DNA from: Crocodylus rhombifer
Taxonomy: Eukaryota; Chordata; Crocodylia; Crocodylidae
Direction of reading: 5' to 3'
Length of the DNA stretch: 64,000 nucleotides
NCBI GenBank assembly: GCA_038503035.1
Contig: JAVSML010020786.1
Span: forward strand, 1-64,000
The notes under the pieces: model-generated
Database searches by the model: none
What the model saw: only the letters and a program-made list of their open reading frames with translations
Told to the model about the DNA's origin: nothing
Shown here: positions 56,328 through 64,000 of the stretch, piece by piece
Position numbering within the stretch: position 1 is the stretch's first letter
Layout of the letters: every line of letters starts with the position of its first letter
Position numbers and translations under genes: made by a program

Positions 56328-56785
56328 TTTCATCAGGGGTGCAACTTGATCTACAAAGCAACATATTTGGTGGGGCAAAGAGGAAAAATTCCCTTCCCAA
56401 ATCCCCAAACAGTAGATTTTTTACATTTTTCTTTGATGCTTCTCCTAAACAACCCATATTTTCTCCTCCATCCACACAAATATTTAAGTCATTTATACTC
56501 CTACAAATACCATTCTTTTCTTTTTCTCAGTCTAGCAAATTTCACATATTTCAACCTCTCCTGCTTCATAATATCTACTCTCTGTTGTCAAAGTTTCATT
56601 ATATCTTTGCTTTCTTCTCTTCGCTCTTCTCCATTTATATTACTTGGAGTATATCTGTAGTGTCATTGGATGTTGCCTTGCAATGTGTTATGAATATTGC
56701 AATGCTATACAATTACTATAATCTAGTTAGCCATAATCTAGCTAGTTCACCTACTGAAAGCAGTGAAAACACAGAAAGTGGGAGC
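56328..56785. other. Non-coding stretch between inverted SINE-like copies
   Basis: AT- and pyrimidine-rich sequence. The apparent frame on + (56339-56836) is compositional, rich in Ser/Phe, without a domain. Confidence 0.4.
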
Positions 56786-56862
56786 AGTTGTCTAGTGATG
56801 AGATCAGTTCTCTCAAGGTGGGGAGTTTTGGATTGAAATCCCTACTGCCCCATGTGTTTATG
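56786..56862 (+). mobile_element. tRNA-derived SINE-like fragment, inverted partner
   Basis: 'gtctagtgatgagatcagtt' and 'ggattgaaatccctactgcc' repeat the fragment at 56186-56262 in the opposite direction with only a few differences. Confidence 0.55.
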
Positions 56863-57335
56863 CTTTTTACATGATGATGTGCTTATGTTGTGCAGACGTA
56901 ACCATGAGCAAGGGCATGTGGCTTCTTCGGGAAAAAAGCAGTGGCACAGATTCATGCTGCTGTTTTTTGCCCCATTGCACACCCCTGCACATGGGGTTAA
57001 CATGGGGAAAAATGCTCCAGGTGGGGCCAGGGAGGCTAGGACCAGTACCTGGGCTGGCCCAAGTAGCCTTATCTGGGGTCCTTGAGGCCTCTGCATCAGC
57101 TGTGGTGATCCAGCAGTAGGGAGCCTGGATGGCAGCCAGAGAGTGGCTCTGGCCAGCCAGGCCCCTCATATGGTAGAATATACTCTGGCCATGTGTGCTG
57201 CACTGCTTTTTTTTCTGCAGTATTCTTTTTTTTTAACACCTGGATTTTCTGATGTCCAAAAAAACCTGCTGAGGTGCAAATTTTCAGCACAGCAAATAGG
57301 TTCACCACAAACCACACATGCACATTCATGGGGAT
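56863..57335. mobile_element. MITE family Z copy (interrupted by the solo LTR)
   Basis: It aligns with 46370-46591 and 47831-47880, and its last 100 bp ('ttttttttaacacctggat', 'cacatgcacattc') resemble 62170-62250. The solo LTR at 57341 has inserted at its end. Confidence 0.5.
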
Positions 57336-57340
57336 GTGCC

Positions 57341-58396
57341 TGTGGCAGAATGCCATCTCTGTCCCTCCCCAAAACTCTACTATCAGGCTGATGACCAATT
57401 TGACAGTTTGGTTACCATGGTCACTCCAGAGGGCAGACACCCCTGGCCCCATTGGCTTCAGGTAACCCTGAATTGTAACCTGAGCTGGATACATTCCTGA
57501 GGAAGGGGGAAACCTGCTCCCTCTGCCTACTTGACTGGCCTCACACACCTGGATGGGGGCTTAAACTCCCTATTGTTCTAGGCAATGTCGTCATGACTGG
57601 GAGGGGGCTAGAGACCCCACCAGTTTACCTGGCAACCAGTGATGCATTTCAAACTGGTTGGTTAGTAGCCAACAACTGTTGGCCTTCACTGGATCAGGTA
57701 AATGAGGTCATAAAGTCTATATAAGTTAATGATTGCTCAGGAGGAGGGGCAGCAGCCATAATGAGGACTCTCAGAGAAGCTGGACCATCTGAAACTTGTT
57801 CTTTCTCTTGAAACTCGTGGTCAATGAACTGCTTACCTCAGGAGGTAATCTCCACATGCATCTGGATGATACTTGTGAGTAAGCTACTTGAGATCTAACT
57901 AGATATATAACTTGCAGTAACACAGATGCATAATTAAAGGCTACCATGCCACTGTTTGTGCTAAGGGATTTCTCTGATATTGCTCTATCCTGTACCCTAT
58001 TCCAAACCTCCTCCTTGTAACCAATAAAGTTATCCTCTGTACCTACCATGGGAGATTTGTTGGGAGAGGGTCTAGATTATGCCTTGGGGTCCTTGTGGTC
58101 TGGCTGACTAAGGGAGACCACTATTTGTGCTTCAGACTGAGGGAAGCACCTCAAGTTCTTGAAGTGGGTCAAGTACCCTCAAGGACTACTAGGCCTGTAT
58201 TTCCCAGGGGGCACAGGACCAAGATCAGTCCAGACCCTGGGTGCTGGCACCTTACCCCCAGGCTAGTGGGTGTGCTCCAGGAAGGGGGTTGGCTGGACAT
58301 AAGGAGCCCCCAGGGAGGCACTCGGAGCCTGGAAGGTGGCCAGGAACAATGAGACAGGTGGCTTAATGCAGGAGCACCCCTTACTGGCCCACTACA
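57341..58396 (+). mobile_element. Solo LTR, copy 2 of the ~1-kb family
   Basis: It starts TGTGGCAGAA and ends CCACTACA. GTGCC flanks it exactly on both sides (57336-57340 and 58397-58401), a 5-bp target duplication. TATATAA (57718-57724) and AATAAA (58023-58028) are in LTR order. It aligns with 2387-3385; relative to that copy the first ~30 bp are missing and there is extra sequence near 57400-57460 and 57550-57600. No retroviral genes adjoin it. Confidence 0.8.
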
Positions 58397-58401
58397 GTGC
58401 C

Positions 58402-58814
58402 CATAGTGTGAAACTGTTGTGGGACTATGCATTAGGGCCAGAGTGTAGCTGACTTGTGTTTCCCAGCAGTTTGGAATTTCAGCTTCTGAGAAATCTTGAT
58501 ATTAGTTGGAGTATTTTGGATGACATTCTGTTCTTCCCTGGTGGTTTAAGGGACTATCCTTTGGCACTTAAACAATCAGAGGAATTCTATTCCTGATGCA
58601 TAGCCCTACACATGTGGACAATTACATAGCCCCACAAACATCTGCAAGTGTGTGACTGCATTACTTTATCTTTGTCCCCCAGATAAATGAGTGCTTAGGG
58701 TGGTCACCTGTAAAAGTACAGGACCTGTGCACAAACTGGGTGCCGAGTAGGTGCAGAATGAGTGGAGAATTCTAAATGGAGAGTGAGCTATGGCCACCTT
58801 GCATTCACACATAC
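58402..58814. other. Non-coding stretch, nothing recognised
   Basis: No feature supported; the first part may be the remainder of the MITE Z target. Confidence 0.35.
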
Positions 58815-59188
58815 CAGGGGTGCCAAAGATATGGCCTGTGGGTTAGTCTCTGACTCACTACAGTCGCATGCAGCAGGTGCTGGATCCAGCTCTGTGCACT
58901 GGCTCCAGAGCTGGAACAAGCCCATGCACCAGCCCCAGGTACTAGAGCCAGAGATAGTCCATCACAGTCACCTCATGCAGAGCATGTCACATTCTGAATC
59001 TGTGTCTGAGCCCTGGACCAATGCTAGCGCATGCTGCACATAGCAAGCAGGGCTGGTCTAGGGATGCAGTAAACTGGTCTGAGTGCTGGATCTGGTGCAT
59101 GGGGCTGGTATGTGGATCCAACACAGCCTGAAGGCAGGCCCTGTGCCCCTCATCTAGTCCACAGGGCCAGGAAAGTTTCATACCCTTG
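58815..59188. mobile_element. hAT-like MITE (374 bp)
   Basis: Ends CAGGGGTGCCAAAG and CTTTCATACCCTTG-like are inverted ('gaaagtttcatacccttg'). Flanks ACACATAC and ACCTACAC match at only 5 of 8 positions, so the target duplication is eroded. The interior has 'tatggcctgtggg' and its inverse 'ccacagggcca', typical of such elements. Confidence 0.65.
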
Positions 59189-60494
59189 ACCTACACAATA
59201 TGTAAGACCATGAAGAACCAGGCTGTGTCATCTTTAGGAAAATTCAGAGAGAAGAATTGTTACAGAACTGTTCCCTTGTGATGATTTTGTCCAGGAATAG
59301 GGTAGCTCCATTCCTCTCATTTTGCTACAAAATTTTTTTTTCTTTTGGAGGTTAAAAGTGAACAAACAAAACAAATTACTATAGTAACATCTTCTGGAAC
59401 AGTTCAATGAACACTTGCTTCAAGCTGAAATCCATTTTCATGCTGCAAAGTTTTATGTGACTTCAGAAATTCCAAATCTCTATCTCTTCTGTTCCTGCTT
59501 GAATTCTCTCTACATTAAAGCATTTTCAAATAGGACATTGTGTCACTGCTAAGGTGACATCTAGTGGACTGCTAGGGTGTGGACCTCTGGGCACCAGGTG
59601 TGGCTAGTCTGCTAAAAGCAACAGGAAAAATCTGCATTCATTTCTGCTATTTGCATTGCTGATTTATAGTGTTACTTAATGCGGACGATGCTGGTCAGGT
59701 TAAAATGGCACCTGGAAACTAACATTTTGTACACATCTAATCAAAAATGTACCCAAAACAGAACTTGACCTCTGAACATATCTGAACTGCTGCTCAGGGT
59801 CCAAATCCAGAATTATATCTGCGTTTAGCAGTTTTCATCTCTTTATTATAAACTAAGCCAAACCATTCCAGGTGAAAAGTACAGCAAATTTTGGAGCAGC
59901 TACAATTTAGACCTAACTTGGCATTTTAATTTAGGCCCAACTCTACAGTAAAGACAAACTTTTCCCCTGCTTACTGACTGTCACGTAAATGTGTCTCTCA
60001 TTTAATACATTTTTTGTGATTGAAAAATCACTTTACAGATAACCTTAAATAAAACTTTTCATTGGCTTGGCTTTGCAACAATATCTACTAGTGGAGCAAA
60101 TATTTGCTCTAACAGAAATACAACTCTTTTTTTCTGATGTACTCTCCATGTTACAGTCACTCCTCAGAGGTCCTAAAAGTTCCTGTGGCTTCATGGTCTA
60201 GACTGAATGCAGTAAGTTATTTTCTTTGAGAGATTTTCAGTTGTAACTATTTTTTAAGCACAATCCAATCATCCTGTTTTCTACAGCTCCATCAATCAGC
60301 TTGATCCCCAGATGTTTGTGCTTGGAGTAATGATATTCCTGAGTCTGGTGAAGTGAGAAATCAATTGCTGAGATTAAAAGAGAAGTTCAATAAATAGTTA
60401 AGATTTGGTCATCTGTCTGCCTTCATGCCAACCTAATTATCCTGTTCATACAGTGCCAATCACTAAAAAGGGAATACCATAAAAAGTGGAAACT
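59189..60494. other. Non-coding stretch, nothing recognised
   Basis: About 1.3 kb of AT-rich DNA with no gene and no repeat signature that I can support. Confidence 0.45.
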
Positions 60495-61255
60495 AGTAGG
60501 GTTGTGCAAAGCTTCAGTCCCTGGTTCAATTTGGCGGAGATTTAGCCTGATTTGGTGGCTGAATCACTGAATCTGAATCAAATCAGGACACCCTTTAATA
60601 ATGGATTTGGAGAGATTCGGAAAGATTTGGGGATTCAGACATAGACACAGCGTTAAATGTTTTTTCTATATACCTCAAGGTAGCAGGCAGCTGGAGCATC
60701 CCACAGGACCACAGGGGGCTCCCCAGCGTGCTTCGCAGCAGAACCGGAAGTAGACCAAGAACACTTCTGGTCCACTTCTGAGTCTGCCTGGGGAGTGTGC
60801 GGGGTCTCCCCCCCCTGCACCCCCACAGCTTGGCAAATGGTGCCTCCTGGGGCTGGGGGGCAGCCGGGATCCCCCTGCAGCTGATTGCTGAGCAGGGGGG
60901 TGCAGCCCCCCCCACCCCAGTGCACTTCCTAGCAGACCCAGAAGTATTTCCAGTCTACTTCCGGGTTTGCCACTGAGTACATGTGTGTCCCCCCCACCCC
61001 ACACCCGGCGTTCCTGTGGGTCACTCGATATACCCCAGCATCTCAGTGTTCATGAGCCATGCCTGGTACCTCGAGGTATGTAGAAAAACCATTTAAAGCT
61101 GTGTCTATGTCTGAACTGGTGATTCTCTGAATCAGCATCAAATCTTCAGATTTGGATTTGGCCGAATTGAACTGGGGACAGTGATCTGAGTCAATGAATT
61201 GAATCACTGTCCCTGATTTGGGCCAAATCCAAAACTACTTCACACACCACTATTC
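60495..61255. mobile_element. Large foldback (inverted-repeat) element
   Basis: The arms 60495-60685 and 61060-61255 are inverted. The inner ~50 bp are strongest: 'gacatagacacagc' with 'aaatg' and 'cctcaaggta' on the left face 'tacctcgaggta' and 'gctgtgtctatgtc' on the right. The outer parts hold GATTTGG/CCAAATC modules and a 'gggacagtgat' / 'atcactgtccc' pair. The ~370-bp centre is GC-rich with 'ccggaagtagacc' and 'ccagtctacttccgg' inverted. No transposase. Fragments of the arms occur at 1675, 6305 and 10105. Confidence 0.7.
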
Positions 61256-61629
61256 AGCTGTACTATAAGAGGTATATATCTGTTAACTTGTCATAAAACA
61301 AAAGCAGCTTGGTCCATAAAATAAGGGGAAAATTACATAGGATAGTGGCAATCAGCATTCCAAGAAGCTGAGGCAAAAAAGAGAAGAAAACTTCCCTTCC
61401 AAAAATTTCAGTTTCCACAAGACCAGAGGTCCCAGCTTCTTGAAACCTTCCAGGGCCATGGGAGAACTGGCTCTGTCTGCTTCCCAAGGTCTTAGTAACA
61501 ACAAGGAATTTAAATAACTCAATCAGTAAATATTTGTTAATGTTAACCATGCAGAAATATGAAGCATGGACTGGAGAGAAAATCAGATGACTTGGTGGGC
61601 AAGAAGTGGTGCAAATTTGAGCTGGGGTT
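61256..61629. other. Non-coding stretch, nothing recognised
   Basis: The minus frame 61263-61676 has no recognisable domain. Confidence 0.4.
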
Positions 61630-62330
61630 TTTTGCTTCAGCACATGTGCTCGGACATGCACTTTGGTGTGGAGCAAATTTGGGGCAAAATAACCCTGCCT
61701 GGCTCCTCCCGGATCTGCAGCCAGGGGGAGCTAAAGCCTGGGACCAACACCTGTGCTGTCCCCAGCAGTATAAAGAGCCACCCTGGCGAGTAGCTCAGTG
61801 CTATCTCGCAGGAGCTTTTGGGGCCCAGCCAGGGCAAGGGTTGGGGGCCTGGGGGGGGTCTGGTTTGGGGAGGGGCTGGCCAGGGCAGGGGTCAGGGGCC
61901 TTGGGGGGGCTGGCTGGGGGAGGGGCTGGCCAGAGAAGGGGTCGGGGGGCTGGGGGAGCGGGCAGGTCCATTGGGGGTCCCCCCCATGGTCCCTTCCCCC
62001 CTCCTCGAGCCACCCCCAACTTCTTACTCACCAGCACTGGAGCCCTGGTCCTGAACACATGGCCTGGCGGGCCGCATGTTTCAGCACCAGGGCAAGGGGC
62101 CAACCATAGAGACAGTTTGGCAGCCAGAGCATCTCTGTGGAGGACCCAGCATCTGGGTGCCCTGCTCCACTTTTTTAAACTGATTTTTTTAGAACCCTGG
62201 ATATCTGGGGGTCTAATTTTCTCCCCACGCTGCAAGTTCCCACATGTGCCTGTTGCTCGGCTTCAAAGGGGTTTGAGGAGAGGCAAGAGGCATGTGTGCA
62301 CTCGTCTGGATGTGTCCACGGGGTGCGTCC
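61630..62330. mobile_element. Probable MITE family Z relative with internal minisatellite
   Basis: 'gggaccaacacctgtgctgtccccagcag' type sequence (61740-61770) resembles 46490-46515, and 'agaaccctggatatctggggg...' to 'cccacatgtgcc' resembles the right end of the copy at 57220-57330. The long + frame across it arises from GC-rich sequence. Confidence 0.4.
61820..61985 (+). repeat. G-rich minisatellite (~55-60-bp units)
   Basis: 'ggggaggggctggccag' occurs near 61868 and 61918 and 'aggggtc.gggg' near 61888 and 61936. It gives Gly/Trp-rich frames that are not genes. Confidence 0.8.
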
Positions 62331-62640
62331 ACATGAGACGCTACTGCGCAGTTGTAACAAGCTACTGGACAGCTTGTGGCTACTGTGCAGTAGCATAGGG
62401 GGCCATTAACCACGACACAATATACTGCACAACACTACTGTGCACAGTACTACTGCACAGTAGTAACTAGCTATTGCAGGAGCTCGTCACTACTATGCAG
62501 TAGCATCAGAAAAAAACCAAGCAGGGATGGTACTGTGCAGTAACACCAATTACTGCACAGATATTTAGTCCTTTGTTATGCAAGTACTAAATTACTGCAC
62601 AGTAACAACAGCACAGTCTACTACCCATGTAGATGTGGCC
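62325..62640. repeat. Array of ACTGCACAGTA palindromic modules in a MITE-like element
   Basis: 'tactg(c/t)gcagta' or 'actgcacagtaa' recurs about ten times in either reading, since the module is nearly its own reverse complement. The ends 'ggtgcgtccacatgag' and 'ctacccatgtagatgtggcc' look like inverted termini. No coding. Confidence 0.65.
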
Positions 62641-63044
62641 ACTGAATCCCAGAGGGCCCACTGCTGGTCTGTCTATTCCTCTCTTAGTGGTATGGGTGAG
62701 AATCTGTACCACACTGTTGTGGGTGGTCAGGTAGACACTAGGGTAGATTTTTGTGCTTTGGGGTGTAAGAAATGAAATGCCCAGCTGTTGACTTGTATCT
62801 TGCCTCTTTTAATCAGTAGTCAATGAACCTGAATGCTTCTAGACCAGATAACAGTAAAGGATAGAAGTAAAGAAGCTTTTATGAAAACGTTAATATTTTC
62901 CACTATAAAATTATATTAAAAGGTTAACTTTTGAAAAACTCCCGGGTTTAAGTCACTGTTGCTTCATGAAAAGGCTCCTTGTAAGACCCTCAGGAATTAG
63001 AATATTATGCTAAATACTTGTCTCCCTTGGTTGCTCTCCCTTAA
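62641..63044. other. Non-coding stretch, nothing recognised
   Basis: No feature supported. Confidence 0.4.
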
Positions 63045-63660
63045 GAGACATTATGGAAAACCCTGTGTGTTAAATACAGGTGATACTTTAGTTGTTTCAC
63101 AGATTCTGAAGGGCTCTTCATTTGATTTCATCTGATGACAGACAGAGTATTGAATTACTTAGCAGATGACATTTTAATTTTTCAGCTTAGAAGATTTCTC
63201 TGATATGGCAAGGTCATATCCCTCAGTGGTGCATTTCAGGATGCTGCAGGTAAAGAAACTCATCTATCAAGTTATCTATAATGTATTCTTATGGTGATTC
63301 ACCAGTAAACATTCAGTTACCCCCTGTAATGTTCAGTTACTGGGGCCATATGAACTGGAGTTAAGGTCAGAAAGAAAAGGTGAACCTCTGCAGCACTTTG
63401 CTTCCCCAAAGTGAACACAGAATACGGTCAGTTTCTCCAAACAAAAATTAAAAAGGGACTATAAAAAACCCGCAAGGTCCACTGTTAAAATAGAGCAGGG
63501 AATCTTGGCCAAACTGGTATCCTTTCAGACAGGACTATGTAAGTAGACCAGGCAGATAGAACAACAAATCTTACTATATCAGAAGCATAAATTCTCTGAA
63601 ATAGGGCACTTGCTAGACAATCTGTCAGGTAGATGTGGGTAGTGCACCAGTTTCTGTTGT
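63045..63660 (+). repeat. Segmental duplication A, copy 2 (pair at 7975-8640)
   Basis: Colinear with 7975-8640 over about 600 bp, with indels. Both copies are in the same orientation, 55 kb apart. Confidence 0.7.
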
Positions 63661-64000
63661 CTACTAACCCCGAGAGAACAACGTAGCTAGCAGCACCTTT
63701 TACTGAACAGGCCTATTCATTTAAAGATGCGTCAAAATGAGGTGGGGAGCAGCCTCCTTCAGTGCATTTCTGGAGTGACATGTATATGCACACTTCAGGG
63801 CTTACAGCGAGTCATAGTAACCACTCTGTCACTAAACCCCTTTTGCAGGCATCAGCCAAATTTTAATTAACAGGACTTCCCTATGGGATGGTTATTGCAC
63901 AGTTTTTATTAGTGGCCTTTAGGAACTGTCTGGTCAGATGGCTCAGGGACAGGACACTGGAGAAGATGGACTACTGTTCTGTCTTTTGTGGATGCTCCTG
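63661..64000. other. Non-coding stretch, nothing recognised
   Basis: No feature supported; the window ends in non-coding DNA. Confidence 0.4.

Noticed and set aside
56001..56836. 219- and 165-codon frames
   Set aside because: They are pyrimidine-rich compositional frames spanning two SINE-like copies and a perfect hairpin.
61559..62398. 279-codon frame
   Set aside because: It crosses a G-rich minisatellite and MITE-like sequence, has no domain, and competing frames cover the same bases.
1..64000. CRISPR array, rRNA, phage or bacterial operon
   Set aside because: The repeats are transposon- or satellite-derived and the gene content is vertebrate.

Overview
The window is vertebrate nuclear DNA and looks like a sauropsid; a crocodilian is my best guess and a turtle is possible. 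The reasons are many CR1 LINE fragments with the typical TCTATGATTCTATGA-type 3' ends, many hAT-like and foldback MITEs, a low gene density, and single-exon class II olfactory receptor (OR) genes. Nothing in the window looks bacterial. There are no operons, CRISPR arrays or rRNA genes that I can see. The species is an inference and was not tested.

Genes: only two intact protein-coding genes are convincing, both ORs on the + strand. One is OR10-like (37225-38169) and one is OR2/OR13-like (44766-45707). A truncated OR pseudogene (about 32650-32990) is a broken paralogue of the first. Around them lie old non-coding segmental duplications: 8.0-8.6 kb with 63.0-63.66 kb; 20.2-21.6 kb with 33.6-34.9 kb; and 50.3-51.4 kb with 53.8-54.6 kb and partly 42.1-42.7 kb with 54.4-55.5 kb. 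This fits an OR cluster growing by local duplication and then decaying.

The largest single feature is a full-length class I (gammaretrovirus-like) endogenous retrovirus at 22702-30502. It has two ~410-bp LTRs about 2.7% diverged, a 4-bp target duplication (CCCC), a probable tRNA-Trp-type primer site, gag, pro, pol, env and a polypurine tract. It is defective: it has many premature stops, a frame change between protease and reverse transcriptase, and a lost integrase catalytic aspartate. It sits inside an older LTR-like element that carries ~101-bp tandem repeats.

The rest is a mosaic of repeats. There are two ~1-kb solo LTRs of one family with 5-bp target duplications (2387-3385 and 57341-58396), about ten CR1 pieces on both strands (largest 46592-47830 on the minus strand and 17150-18690 on the plus strand), four hAT-like MITEs, three further MITE families in several copies, a ~300-bp near-palindrome (34855-35465), tRNA-derived SINE-like pieces, minisatellites and a ~145-bp satellite present at two loci. 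Several elements are nested, which gives a relative order of insertion. I found no clear candidate for a wholly new biological system. The most informative signals are the retroviral locus, the palindromic and foldback elements, and the duplication history of the OR cluster.
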